NCBI GenBank assembly: GCA_028692035.1
Contig: JAQUYD010000001.1
Location: 1-64,000, forward strand
DNA from: Oscillospiraceae bacterium
Lineage (GTDB): Bacteria; Bacillota; Clostridia; Oscillospirales; Ruminococcaceae
Direction of reading: 5' to 3'
Length of the DNA: 64,000 nt
Part shown: piece after piece, positions 16,672 to 26,264 of the stretch
Layout of the letters: each line of letters starts with the position of its first letter
Position numbering within the stretch: the stretch's first letter is position 1
Program-made: the position numbers and the translations under genes
Notes under the pieces: generated by a model
The model's input: only the letters and a program-made list of their open reading frames with translations
What the model was told of the DNA's origin: nothing
Database searches by the model: none

Positions 16672-17334
16672 TTAATGGGACCGCTTATCCCCTTTGGCCG
16701 CAATGCGCATTCCGATTTCCTGGAACACCTGTACGATGACCACCAAGAGCAGCACCGTCACCAGCATCACATCGCTTTGATAACGATAAAACCCATAATT
16801 AATCGAAATGGTACCCAGTCCGCCGCCGCCTACAAACCCGGACATCGCGGAATATCCCAAAATTGTGGTTGTTGCGATGGCAGCGTTGAGGATCAGAGAA
16901 GGTCGCGCTTCTGGCAACAGGACTTTCGTCACAATCTGCCAAGGGCTCGCCCCCATCGACTGGGCCGCCTCAATCACACCATGATCCACCTCTTTTAAAG
17001 AGGCTTCTACCATTCTGGCCACAAAGGGGGCCGATGCCAGCACCAAAGGCACGATCGTAGCCGTGCTGCCCACCGATGTCCCCACCAAAAAACGGGTAAA
17101 CGGGATAACGGCGATCAAAAGGATCAAAAACGGAACAGAGCGGACGAAATTGACCACAAATCCCAGCAACCGATTGAAAAATCCCATCGGACAGATACCA
17201 TTTTTATCGGTGACAACAAGCAAAAGGCCCAATGGAAGCCCCAGTACATAGGCCAGAAGGGCGGACACAATCGTCATGTACAGCGTTTCCCAAATCCCCT
17301 GCGCCAGCAGACGTACCATATCTGGATTAAACAT
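16672..17334 (-). CDS. metI: MetI, methionine ABC transporter permease
   Basis: A 220-residue permease with five predicted membrane segments. It carries the coupling motif EAAQSMGASPWQIVTKVLLPEA and GYSAMSGFVGGGGLGTISINYGFYRYQ, characteristic of MetI. The track ORF begins at 17550, inside metN; ATG 17334 overlaps the metN stop by 8 bases, giving translational coupling and a normal length. Confidence 0.94.
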   Translation of the reverse strand: MFNPDMVRLLAQGIWETLYMTIVSALLAYVLGLPLGLLLVVTDKNGICPMGFFNRLLGFVVNFVRSVPFLILLIAVIPFTRFLVGTSVGSTATIVPLVLASAPFVARMVEASLKEVDHGVIEAAQSMGASPWQIVTKVLLPEARPSLILNAAIATTTILGYSAMSGFVGGGGLGTISINYGFYRYQSDVMLVTVLLLVVIVQVFQEIGMRIAAKGDKRSH

Positions 17335-18334
17335 TGACGGATTCCTCCTTAAATGGGATGTTTTGGCTTGTGAGGTAAGCGTATATTTTCCGTTTGGCGC
17401 TCTCATCATCCGGCAGCTGGAGCAGCATCTGGCCGTATGCCTGCCCGTCGATATTCTTCGTATCGGCGAACAGGATATTAACCGCCGTACCGCAAGCCAA
17501 AACCATGTTGGAAACGACCGGCTCAAAAGACGAATTTCCATCAAACACAATGCGCAGGCACTCCCCTTTATGGAAGCTGGCCTCTCTTCTTCCCTGTGGG
17601 TAGATCAGCTGTTTCGCAATTTCGGACTGGGGGTTCACAAAGATATCCTCTACTTTCCCACATTCTGCCACACGGCTGTGATCCAGGATCGCCACCCGCT
17701 GGCAGACAGCCTCGATCACCCCCATTTCATGGGTAATGATGACGATGGTAACCCCTAACTTGCGGTTGATTTCCTGCAACAGCGCCAGGATTGACCGGGT
17801 CGTTGTGGGGTCCAGCGCGCTGGTCGCCTCATCGCACAACAGCACTTTTGGATTGGTCGCCAGCGCGCGGGCGATGGCGATGCGCTGCTTCTGCCCACCG
17901 GATAACTGGGAAGGATAAGCGTGTTTTTTATCCGCGATGCCAACCAGTTCCAGCATTTCTTCCGCCCGTGCAAGGCTCTCTTTTTTTGGTATACCTGCGA
18001 TTTCCAGCGGGAAACAGACGTTTTGCAGCGCGTTCCGTTGTAAAAGCAGATTGAATCCCTGGAAGATCATGCTAATGGACTGCCTTGCCTTGCGCAGCTC
18101 TTTCTCATTCATGGCGCCTAGCTCTTTTCCATCAAAAACCACCGTGCCGTCGGTGGGCTTTTCCAAATAGTTCATACATCGGACAAGTGTGCTTTTCCCC
18201 GCTCCGCTGAGCCCGATGATGCCAAAAACCTCCCCTTCCTCCACCGAAAGATCGACTCCCTGCAATGCGACGACCTCATTTTCCTTGGTCGCAAATGTTT
18301 TTCCAAGGCCATTGATTCGGATAATTTCGCCCAT
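17327..18334 (-). CDS. metN: MetN, methionine ABC transporter ATPase
   Basis: A 335-residue ATPase with Walker A GLSGAGKST, signature LSGGQKQRIAIARAL, Walker B LLCDEATSALDP and the switch His in ITHEM. The C-terminal ~90 residues form the NIL domain (RIVFDGNSSFEPVVSNMVLACGTAVNILFADTK), which binds methionine and inhibits transport when cytosolic methionine is high. ATG 18334 has AAAGGGG upstream. It is first in the operon behind the T-box. Confidence 0.96.
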   Translation of the reverse strand: MGEIIRINGLGKTFATKENEVVALQGVDLSVEEGEVFGIIGLSGAGKSTLVRCMNYLEKPTDGTVVFDGKELGAMNEKELRKARQSISMIFQGFNLLLQRNALQNVCFPLEIAGIPKKESLARAEEMLELVGIADKKHAYPSQLSGGQKQRIAIARALATNPKVLLCDEATSALDPTTTRSILALLQEINRKLGVTIVIITHEMGVIEAVCQRVAILDHSRVAECGKVEDIFVNPQSEIAKQLIYPQGRREASFHKGECLRIVFDGNSSFEPVVSNMVLACGTAVNILFADTKNIDGQAYGQMLLQLPDDESAKRKIYAYLTSQNIPFKEESVNV

Positions 18335-18355
18335 TCTGCTACCCCTTTCTAACAA

Positions 18356-18643
18356 ACAAAAAGCTCCCGTCCTTTTTCAAGGACGAGAGCCAAACGCTTC
18401 GTGTTACCACCTGAATTCACCTGGTTCTCACGAACCAGATCTTTACAAGTACAGACCTTTACCGGTCGATACTCTGACGCTGTCACGGGCGCTCCCGTCG
18501 CAGCCTATGCATAAAACGCAGTCGGTGCGCAGCTCCAAAACCATGTTCAGCAATGCGCTCTGTACTCCTTTTCACCAACCGGAGCTCTCTGCGACATTCT
18601 TCATTGCCTACTCTTCTCTTCAACGCTTTTTTCTTATGAAATT
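18356..18643 (-). promoter_or_regulatory. T-box riboswitch (methionine) upstream of metNIQ
   Basis: This 280-base leader reads on the minus strand as a T-box, which senses uncharged tRNA. Stem I begins at AGAGAGCTCCGGTTGGTG. The specifier loop contains GAACATGG near 18541-18548, an ATG (Met) codon. The conserved T-box sequence is AGGTGGTAACACGAAGC near 18400, whose TGGT can pair with the tRNA ACCA end. A terminator hairpin (GCTCTCGTCC with GGACGGGAGC, then TTTTT) closes it at 18356-18390, 20 bases before metN. Low methionyl charging should therefore switch on the importer. The specifier assignment is by eye. Confidence 0.9.
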
Positions 18644-18649
18644 GTTATT

Positions 18650-18678
18650 AATATATACAAAACGAATCGGTTTGTCAA
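18650..18678 (-). promoter_or_regulatory. Promoter of the Met T-box/metNIQ transcript
   Basis: TTGACA and TATATT are separated by exactly 17 bases, just upstream of the leader and 20 bases beyond the stop of the P-type ATPase gene. Confidence 0.85.
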
Positions 18679-18697
18679 CCCCCAGCAATCAAATTTT

Positions 18698-21397
18698 TTA
18701 TTTTTCCCGCACTGGAAGCTGAAGGGGGAGCGCCTCTTGGCTTTTTTCCCGTTTCAGCCTGTTTTTTAACGGGATCACAACAGAGGACAAAATCGGCACT
18801 GCGGCGCAATAGGCGGTAATCGTTCCGATTTGCCCCCAGCTGAGCGGCGCTGTTTGAAACAATCGATTGCAGATGGGAAGGTGGATGCTTAAGGCCAAAA
18901 CAAGGGCAGAAAATACCACAGCTGCCACCAATTTCCAGTTGTCAAGCAGGTTGATTTTAAAAATGCCAACCTCCTCTCGTTTGCATTCAAATACATGAAC
19001 CAGCTGGGTCATCACAAGCGCCGCCAGTGCGCCGGTTCGCGCGATGGTTAAATCGCCGCTGCTGTGATAAAAAGAAGTAAAGACCGCCAGCGTCGTCAGC
19101 CCGATCAAAATGCCACGGAACAGGATGGTGGAAAGTAGCCCGTCCGAAAAAATCCCCTCTTGCCTTTTGCGCGGCGGGCGGTGCATGCTGTCCTTTTCCG
19201 CCGGCTCTAGCCCCAATGCAATGGCCGGCAGCCCGTCTGTAACCAGATTGACGATCAAAATCTGGATCGGAAGCAAAACCACCGGCATTCCCATCAGCAT
19301 GCCGAAAAACATCGTCACGATTTCGCCGATGTTGCAGGAGAGCAGGTAGCGGATAAACTTGCGGATATTTTTATAGATCACCCGCCCCTCCTCGATGGCA
19401 CTGACCAATGTGGCAAAGGAATTATCCAGTAGGATCACCGATGAGGCTTCTTTGGTCACATCGGTGCCATTTCCCATGGAAACGCCGATGTCGGCCTCTT
19501 TGATGGCAGGCGCGTCGTTGACCCCGTCACCGGTCATGGCCACGACTTTACCCTTTTTCTTAAATGCCTTTACAACTCGCAATTTATGAGCAGGCGCAAC
19601 CCGGGCAAATACACGGATCTGTTCCAGTTCCCGTTCTAGTTGGGCATCAGTCATTTCATCCAGCTCTTTCCCGGTCAGTACCCGGCCGCCAGACTCCAAA
19701 ATTTTCAGTTTTTCGGCTATGGCGGTGGCGGTTACCACATGGTCTCCTGTAATCATGACCGTTTGAATTCCAGCCTTTTTGCAGGTCTGCACCGCCTGAT
19801 ACGCCTCCTGCCGGGGCGGGTCCATCATCCCAGCCAGCCCCACGAAAACAAGGTCCGTCTCCGCCTGCTCCGATTCTTCCGGTTCCGGCCTGTAAGCAAA
19901 ACTCAGCACTCGCAGCGCCTTTTTTGCCATTTCCTCATTTTGCGTCTGGATTTTTTTTCGGATGGATGGCGTAAGCAGCTTTACAGTTCCATCCTCCAAA
20001 TAATACCGGCACAATTCCAGCAAATAATCCGGTGCGCCTTTGGAAAACAACCACCGATCCCCTTCCCGGCTTTGCACCACAACGCTCATCCGTTTTCGCT
20101 GGGAATCAAAAGGGATCTCAAAGGTGCGGGAAAATTCCCGCACGATCTTTGGTACAGAAAAGCGCGCGTTTTCTGCCATGACTAGCAAAGCGCTTTCTGT
20201 CGGATCACCCGGCACAGGCTCCGGCCCCTTGACACGAAAGCTGCTCTTTTCCCCTTGTGCCAAGTGGGTATTGTTGCACAAAACCGCGATTTCGATTAGT
20301 TTTTTCACATCGGGCAAGCCAAATGGGTCAACCTTTCCGTCATCGGATAAAAAACGCATGTTCTTTCGTCCTGTATCCTCCAGATACAGATGGTATCGCG
20401 GCGTAGCAACCTCCTGGACCGTCATACGGTTTTCAGTCAGCGTCCCCGTTTTGTCGGTGCAGATGACCTGGGCGCAGCCCATGGTTTCCACCGCGTGGAG
20501 TTTACGGATGAGGGCCCCCCGCTTTACCATTCTAGAAACGGCAAGCGCCAGCGCAATGGTTACCACTGCGGGCAGCCCTTCCGGAATGGCGGCGACAGCG
20601 AGGGAAATCCCAGTCAGAAGCATATCGAACACCGGTTCGCCTCGCACAATTCCCGTTGCTGTTACGACAGCACAGATCAGAAGGCATCCGATGCCGATAT
20701 ACTTTCCCAATATACCCAGTTTTTCTTGAAGAGGTGTCCGTTCCGCCTCGATCGTCTCCAGCATTCCGGCGATCTGCCCCATCTGAGTCGCCATGCCGGT
20801 CCCAACCACAGCTGCCTTTCCTCTGCCTTTGGTGATTGTCGTGCCCATGTAGACCATGTCCTTGCGAAAGTTGTCCTGCGTCCCATTTTGGGGCTGTTCC
20901 ATTTTGCTCACCGGATGGGATTCGCCGGACAGCAGCGATTCATCCGCCTGTAAGAGTACTGCCTCCACAACCTGCGCGTCGGCGGCTACTCGGTCGCCCG
21001 CCTGCAAAAGCAGCAGGTCTCCCGGCACCACCTCGGCAGCAGGAATCTCAATCTCCCGATTGTCCCTCACCACCTTTGCGGTAGGCGCCGCCATATTTTT
21101 CAGCGCTTCCAGCGTTTTTTCCGTTCGGTATTCCTGTAAAAACCCTAAAACTGCGTTGACCAGTACAATGAGCACAATGGTCAGCGCTTCCACCGCTTCT
21201 CCCATTAAAACAGAAACCACAGTAGCGCCCAACAAAATCATGACCATAAAATCCTTAAACTGGCCTGCAAAAATTTTTGCAGGATGAATCGACTTTTTAT
21301 GCGATAGAATATTTTCTCCATATTTTGCCAGTTGCTTCTCCGCCTCAACGGAAGAAAGTCCGGATAAATTCGTATTTTCCCTGCTTGCTCTTGCCAT
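18698..21397 (-). CDS. Calcium-type P-type ATPase
   Basis: An 899-residue P2-type cation pump, most like bacterial Ca2+-transporting ATPases. Phosphorylation motif DKTGTLTENRMTV, membrane motif PEGLPAVVTIALA (the calcium-pump form of M4) and hinge MTGDGVNDAPAIKEADIGVSMG are all present. The actuator loop reads LSGES instead of the more common TGES. About ten membrane helices are visible: two pairs before the catalytic domain and six after it. Start ATG 21397 (MARASREN) has GGGAGG upstream; the track adds 21 doubtful residues. Expected role is calcium export energised by ATP. Ion specificity is inferred from PEGL and overall layout. Confidence 0.88.
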   Translation of the reverse strand: MARASRENTNLSGLSSVEAEKQLAKYGENILSHKKSIHPAKIFAGQFKDFMVMILLGATVVSVLMGEAVEALTIVLIVLVNAVLGFLQEYRTEKTLEALKNMAAPTAKVVRDNREIEIPAAEVVPGDLLLLQAGDRVAADAQVVEAVLLQADESLLSGESHPVSKMEQPQNGTQDNFRKDMVYMGTTITKGRGKAAVVGTGMATQMGQIAGMLETIEAERTPLQEKLGILGKYIGIGCLLICAVVTATGIVRGEPVFDMLLTGISLAVAAIPEGLPAVVTIALALAVSRMVKRGALIRKLHAVETMGCAQVICTDKTGTLTENRMTVQEVATPRYHLYLEDTGRKNMRFLSDDGKVDPFGLPDVKKLIEIAVLCNNTHLAQGEKSSFRVKGPEPVPGDPTESALLVMAENARFSVPKIVREFSRTFEIPFDSQRKRMSVVVQSREGDRWLFSKGAPDYLLELCRYYLEDGTVKLLTPSIRKKIQTQNEEMAKKALRVLSFAYRPEPEESEQAETDLVFVGLAGMMDPPRQEAYQAVQTCKKAGIQTVMITGDHVVTATAIAEKLKILESGGRVLTGKELDEMTDAQLERELEQIRVFARVAPAHKLRVVKAFKKKGKVVAMTGDGVNDAPAIKEADIGVSMGNGTDVTKEASSVILLDNSFATLVSAIEEGRVIYKNIRKFIRYLLSCNIGEIVTMFFGMLMGMPVVLLPIQILIVNLVTDGLPAIALGLEPAEKDSMHRPPRKRQEGIFSDGLLSTILFRGILIGLTTLAVFTSFYHSSGDLTIARTGALAALVMTQLVHVFECKREEVGIFKINLLDNWKLVAAVVFSALVLALSIHLPICNRLFQTAPLSWGQIGTITAYCAAVPILSSVVIPLKNRLKREKSQEALPLQLPVREK

Positions 21398-21528
21398 TTT
21401 TATCCTCCCAATCTTTTTCTGCGTATAGCGGTTCGTCCGATTGATATCTATTCGGGGCAAGTCCTATTTATTCCTTTACGCCGCCCGCCAAAAAGTGTAA
21501 AATAAAAGCAGCACAATAAGGAGAAGAC

Positions 21529-22710
21529 ATGATGAAATGGATTCATACTTCCGATCTGCATATCGGCAAACAGCTAAATGAATTTTCTCTGCTGGAGGAT
21601 CAGCGCTTTTTTTTGGAGCGTTTGGTGGAACTGGCGCAAAAAGAGCGCCCGGATTTGCTTTTACTCTCCGGCGATTTATACGACCGATCGGTGCCATCGG
21701 CCGAAGCGGTAGGTGTTTTGGACGCGTTTTTGAGCCGAATGAGCATCGATTTGAAAATTCCGATACTGGCAATCGCCGGAAATCACGATAGCCCCCAACG
21801 GCTGGAATTTTGCAGCCGATTGCTGCGCACGTCAGGGCTTTATCTAGCTGGAAATTATCGGCGGATTTTTGAACAGGTGACCTTTTTCGACCCCTGGGGG
21901 CCAGTCCATTTTTATCTTTGTCCCTATCTGGAACCGGCTTTGGTCCGCGCGGATTTTCCGGGCAAGGAACTGCGTTCCTTTGACGATGCGTTCGGTGCGG
22001 TACTGGACGAAAATCTGCCGCAGATTGATTTTTCCCAACGGAACGTTCTGCTGGCCCATGGCTTTTTTTCTTACTTGAAAAATCCAGATTCGGTAGCCAG
22101 AAGCGAATCAGAAGTCTCTCTCGGCGGTAGCGACCTAATCGATGCCAAACGGCTGGAACAATTCGACTATGCAGCGCTGGGACATATCCACCGCCCACAG
22201 ACCACTGGACGGGAGCATCTTTGTTACAGCGGTTCCCCGTTAAAATACTCCCAGTCGGAAATTCCCTATCAAAAATCAGTCGTCATCGGGCAACTGTGCG
22301 AAAAAGGGAATCTCACCCTCGAGCGCCGCTCCCTGCCGGTCCTGCGGGATATGCGGATCATCCGAGGAACCTTTGATGAAATTCTGCGCCACACGCCGGA
22401 CAAGCAAGCCGCCCAAGATCTGATTTTCTTTTCTTTGGAGGACCAGCTGCCCATCCCAAATGCCATGAACAGGCTGCGTGCGGTCTATCCCAACGCACTG
22501 GGTCTGCGTATTGGGCAGCGTGAGAACCCCGAAAACTTGGAGATTCCCGACCAGAAAGCGGCCAGGCCGATGGATCTTTTGTTCCAGGATTTTTATCAGT
22601 CCATGACCGGCGGACCGATGTTGGACGGCCAAGACCAAATTGTCCGAAAAATTTGTGAATCGATCGAAGCGGGAGGTGGCACAGATGAAGCCGATCCGGC
22701 TGGAATTTAA
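21529..22710 (+). CDS. sbcD: SbcD, exonuclease subunit
   Basis: A 393-residue metallophosphoesterase, the Mre11-like nuclease of the SbcCD complex that cuts DNA hairpins and processes ends. Metal-binding motifs are HTSDLHIGK (1), LLSGDLYDRS (2), IAGNHDSPQRLE (3), LLAHGFF (4) and ALGHIHRPQ (5), in the expected order. The start is at ATG 21529 or 21532, both with AAGGAG upstream. The sbcC start overlaps its end by 26 bases. Confidence 0.95.
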   Translation: MMKWIHTSDLHIGKQLNEFSLLEDQRFFLERLVELAQKERPDLLLLSGDLYDRSVPSAEAVGVLDAFLSRMSIDLKIPILAIAGNHDSPQRLEFCSRLLRTSGLYLAGNYRRIFEQVTFFDPWGPVHFYLCPYLEPALVRADFPGKELRSFDDAFGAVLDENLPQIDFSQRNVLLAHGFFSYLKNPDSVARSESEVSLGGSDLIDAKRLEQFDYAALGHIHRPQTTGREHLCYSGSPLKYSQSEIPYQKSVVIGQLCEKGNLTLERRSLPVLRDMRIIRGTFDEILRHTPDKQAAQDLIFFSLEDQLPIPNAMNRLRAVYPNALGLRIGQRENPENLEIPDQKAARPMDLLFQDFYQSMTGGPMLDGQDQIVRKICESIEAGGGTDEADPAGI

Positions 22711-25663
22711 CGCGTTCGGCCCTTTTGCCGGAAATGAAGTCGTTGATTTTGAAGTGGTTGCCGACGCGGGGATCTTTTTGATCTCCGGCCCCACCGGCGC
22801 GGGCAAAACCACCATCTTCGACGGGATCTGTTTTGCCTTATACGGCGAGGCGAGCGGAACTTTGCGGCAAAACGAAGATTTTAAAAGCGATTTTGCCGAC
22901 CCTTCCGCCCTTTGTTCAGTAAGATACCTCTTTTCTGTACGGGAAAAGCAGTTTGCAGTCTATCGCGCGCCCAAACAGCACAAGCAGAAAAAAAACGGCG
23001 ACATGACCATTGTTGCGGCAAAGGCAGAGCTGACTTTGCCGGATCAATCAGTCGTCACTGGCCCCGCCGCTGTCAGCGCCAGGATCCAGGAGATCCTGGG
23101 CCTTTCTGTAAAACAGTTTAAGCAGATTACCATGTTGGCCCAGGGGGATTTTCGCCGTTTTTTAGACGCGCCCAGCAATGAAAAACAGGAGATCTTCCGC
23201 CACATTTTTGACACGGAAAAATTTGACCGCTTTACAACGCTGCTGGAGCGGGAATCCAAGTCTTCTTTAGAGCGCATCGAGAAAGAACAACAACTGCTGT
23301 CCTTCCATCTGCAAAGCCTCTCCGTGCGGGAGGACGAAACACTCCGTGCCTTACAAACAGCCGAATTTCCGGTTGTTCCTCCGCTATTGGAGCGGCTGTC
23401 CGTCTTGCTTGCATCCGATCAAGAGGAGTTGGCTCGGCGCCAAGAGTGCATCCAAGGGTTGGAAGAGAAGATTTCTGCCTTACAAATCGAGGTACACCGG
23501 CAAAATAATCAGCGGCTCCAGGAACTGGAAGAGCTACAGAAACGCATGGCCCAACTGATTGAGAAAAATCCGGAAATGGAGAAACGCCGTATCCAGTTGG
23601 CCCGACTAAAAAGCGCTAAAGATCTGTTGCCGCTATGGCAAAAAATAAACGAGGCCCAGGAAGAAAAAAAGGCGCTGGAAACTCTATCGGTGCAAAAACA
23701 GGCAGATTTGCGCGCCCTTTCGCTGAGAAAAGAAACGGCAGAAAAGGAGGCGGAGGTGGCTCAGGCGCTGGCTGGAGAAAAGGAATGCCTTCTATCTGAA
23801 ATTGCTTCTCTTCAAGCCTTGTCGCCTTTATTTGAGGAACAGGCTGCATCCCTTCGCTCCATCGCACAGCTTCAAAACGCCATCGCAGAAACGGAGAAAA
23901 ATGCCGCCTTTGCCGATGGGTTAATGGACTTTTTTACTTTAGAAGAACAAACCGCCAAAAAGGCAGATCAAACAAACGCTTGCCGTACATTGTTGGAAAG
24001 CATCCGGCAAAAAAATCGTTTGATTCCTGTTTACCAGCGCCAAAAGGAAACCTATTTGCAAAATTATACGCTTTTTTTTGACGCGCAGGCTGGAATTCTT
24101 GCGTCCACATTGCGAAAAAAAACGCCCTGTCCTGTTTGCGGGAGCCTAGAACATCCCGCCCCAGCCGCCTTGCAATCCGATCCGCCCTCGCAGGAACAGC
24201 TTCGCTCCTATCATGATGCGGCAGATCAAACTTCGCAGCAAATTTTTCGCCTGAAAGAGCGGATCGAAGCTCAAATGCAAACGCTGAAGGACGCTGTTTC
24301 CTTACTGTCTCTCCCCTTTGAAACTGCAGGGCAGCAAGAAGAGGCCGCTGCAAAAGCGTTAGATCAATGCCAATTAGAAGAACAGGCGGCCCATCATCAA
24401 CTGGATGCGCTCAAAAACGATCTTCGCCAAAAGCAGATTCGACTTACAAATCCACCAGCCCCTGCAAACAAACAAGCCGCACAAATTTGTGCTGAGGATT
24501 TCCGTCGTAAACTGGAAGCCGACCAGGGGACCCTACGCTTACAGCAAACCCAATTGGTACAAATCAGGCAAAAGCTTCCGGCACAACTGAACTCCCTGGA
24601 GGACCTGGTAAAAAAGGTCAAAGCTGTTCGAGAACGGATCTCCCAAACAGAAACGCGTTTAGAAAACGCCCGAAAACATCTGCAGAATATCCTTTCCCAG
24701 ATCAGCCTTACCAAACAAACGATCGACGATATGGCCCTTCGCTTAAAATCCCTTCAAGAAAAAATTGACACATCCCAAAGGGCCTTTTTTTCTACAATGC
24801 AAGATCTTTTTCCCGGTGGCCAGCAGGATTTTTTGGATCAGCTCTCCCATATTGGAGAAATTGAAGCAATGGAATACCAGTTGCAGCGCCATCAGCTTAC
24901 CATTACCGCACTGGCAGGGCAAATCGATCAGTTGAAAAGCCAATTAAAATCCGTAAAGCTAATTAGCATTACAGATTTGCAGGAACAAGAAAAAACATAT
25001 CGCACAAAAATACAGACGCTGCGCGAACAGGTAGCATCCTTACAGCAGAGTTTGACCAATGATACTACTCATGCCAAAGAGATCAAAGTGCTCTATCAAA
25101 AGATCGAAAAGGCAGAAGGATATTGCCGACAAGTAAATTGCCTTTACCGAATTGCCAACGGAAACAACGAACAACGCGTTTCTTTTGAGCGGTACGTCCT
25201 GGGATTTTATTTTGATGCAATCATCTCTTTTGCCAACCGTCGCCTGGAATCTCTAAGCGATGGCCGGTATCTTTTATGCCGCAAGCGGGATCGTGAAAAA
25301 TTTGGCCGCTCCTCCGGCCTGGATTTGGAGATTCTGGATCAATATAGCGGCAAATCCCGCCCAACTTCCACCCTTTCCGGCGGCGAATCTTTTCAAACGG
25401 CGCTGGCATTGGCTTTAAGCCTTGCGGATGTGGTGCAAATGTACGCCGGTGGCGTGGTGATCGACACAATGTTTATCGACGAAGGATTTGGCTCATTGGA
25501 TGCGGAATCTTTACGCGGTGCTGTAGATTCCCTCCTGTCTTTGGGGCATGACGGCCGCTTGGTTGGAATCATTTCTCATGTTTCCCAACTGAAAGAACAA
25601 ATCTCCTGCCAAATTCAGGTGAAAGCAGGAAATAGCGGCAGTAGCATATATATTCAAACCTGA
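22685..25663 (+). CDS. sbcC: SbcC, exonuclease ATPase subunit
   Basis: A 992-residue Rad50-like protein. Walker A SGPTGAGKTTIFDGI lies near residue 37. Long coiled coils run from about 190 to 780, broken in the middle by a zinc hook CPVCGSLEH. The C-terminal lobe carries signature LSGGESFQTALALALSLADVVQ and Walker B MFIDEGFGSLDAE. It partners SbcD to open and cut hairpins. ATG 22685 with GGAGGTG upstream replaces the track start at 22640, which adds 15 residues from inside sbcD. Confidence 0.95.
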   Translation: MKPIRLEFNAFGPFAGNEVVDFEVVADAGIFLISGPTGAGKTTIFDGICFALYGEASGTLRQNEDFKSDFADPSALCSVRYLFSVREKQFAVYRAPKQHKQKKNGDMTIVAAKAELTLPDQSVVTGPAAVSARIQEILGLSVKQFKQITMLAQGDFRRFLDAPSNEKQEIFRHIFDTEKFDRFTTLLERESKSSLERIEKEQQLLSFHLQSLSVREDETLRALQTAEFPVVPPLLERLSVLLASDQEELARRQECIQGLEEKISALQIEVHRQNNQRLQELEELQKRMAQLIEKNPEMEKRRIQLARLKSAKDLLPLWQKINEAQEEKKALETLSVQKQADLRALSLRKETAEKEAEVAQALAGEKECLLSEIASLQALSPLFEEQAASLRSIAQLQNAIAETEKNAAFADGLMDFFTLEEQTAKKADQTNACRTLLESIRQKNRLIPVYQRQKETYLQNYTLFFDAQAGILASTLRKKTPCPVCGSLEHPAPAALQSDPPSQEQLRSYHDAADQTSQQIFRLKERIEAQMQTLKDAVSLLSLPFETAGQQEEAAAKALDQCQLEEQAAHHQLDALKNDLRQKQIRLTNPPAPANKQAAQICAEDFRRKLEADQGTLRLQQTQLVQIRQKLPAQLNSLEDLVKKVKAVRERISQTETRLENARKHLQNILSQISLTKQTIDDMALRLKSLQEKIDTSQRAFFSTMQDLFPGGQQDFLDQLSHIGEIEAMEYQLQRHQLTITALAGQIDQLKSQLKSVKLISITDLQEQEKTYRTKIQTLREQVASLQQSLTNDTTHAKEIKVLYQKIEKAEGYCRQVNCLYRIANGNNEQRVSFERYVLGFYFDAIISFANRRLESLSDGRYLLCRKRDREKFGRSSGLDLEILDQYSGKSRPTSTLSGGESFQTALALALSLADVVQMYAGGVVIDTMFIDEGFGSLDAESLRGAVDSLLSLGHDGRLVGIISHVSQLKEQISCQIQVKAGNSGSSIYIQT

Positions 25664-25676
25664 ATGGAGGTATCGC

Positions 25677-26114
25677 ATGAAACCAATCGACCATTATTCT
25701 TATCAGTGCGGCGTGATTGACTGCTTTAATGAAATGCTTCGCGCCGGCCTAAAAAGAATCGCGCTTAGCCATCCGGCATCTTCCGCCGGAGAACGGGATG
25801 TGCTGATCCCCTTTTCACGCGAAATTTGTCAAAAATACGGGACCCATTTTTATGTTGAAGACCAGCCGCTACTGACCGATTTGTTCCCAATTTCTTTAAA
25901 TTTGGGCAAGTTCCATTTGATTTATTGGAAAGAAGAAGCGGATTTGGCCGAATATCTGAAAATTAAAGCAGATAAGGAACGGCTGATTTTGCAAAAAGCT
26001 TATACCGGTGAATCCAGGCGGCAGATTGCCCGGCGTTTTGGGCTTCTCCTTTCCTACCCCGCAACCGGTATCGACCGATTGATCCTGGAAAATCTGGAAC
26101 CGGAACAGATATAA
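25677..26114 (+). CDS. Unknown 145-aa protein coupled to sbcCD
   Basis: I do not recognise a family. The protein is soluble and mixed alpha/beta, with no signal peptide or membrane segment. It starts 14 bases after the sbcC stop, with GGAGG upstream, so it is very likely in the same transcript. Features are a positively charged stretch RAGLKRIALSHPASS, an acidic middle and a C-terminal KAYTGESRRQIARRFGLLLSYPATG that could be an HTH-like or nucleic-acid-facing segment. Its position suggests a link with DNA end processing, but this is inference from location only. It ends 58 bases before a strong terminator. Confidence 0.75.
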   Translation: MKPIDHYSYQCGVIDCFNEMLRAGLKRIALSHPASSAGERDVLIPFSREICQKYGTHFYVEDQPLLTDLFPISLNLGKFHLIYWKEEADLAEYLKIKADKERLILQKAYTGESRRQIARRFGLLLSYPATGIDRLILENLEPEQI

Positions 26115-26171
26115 AAACCTACGATGATTAGTAGCCCTATATGGAATAAAAATCGTCCTGTAATTGGATCG

Positions 26172-26219
26172 AAACAGCAAACGGCACAGGGGCCTTTTAC
26201 CCCTGTGCCGTTTGCTGTT
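26172..26219. terminator. Bidirectional terminator after the sbcDC unit
   Basis: A stem of about 20 bp (AACAGCAAACGGCACAGGGG and complement) with a short loop lies between convergent genes. Confidence 0.85.
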
Positions 26220-26264
26220 ATACAGAATGGACGCAGCCATTTTGTATCCGTCGTGCTTTCGCAT

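Noticed and set aside
21476-22198. 240-aa antisense ORF over sbcD
   Set aside because: Low-complexity, proline/arginine-rich shadow of a clear nuclease gene.
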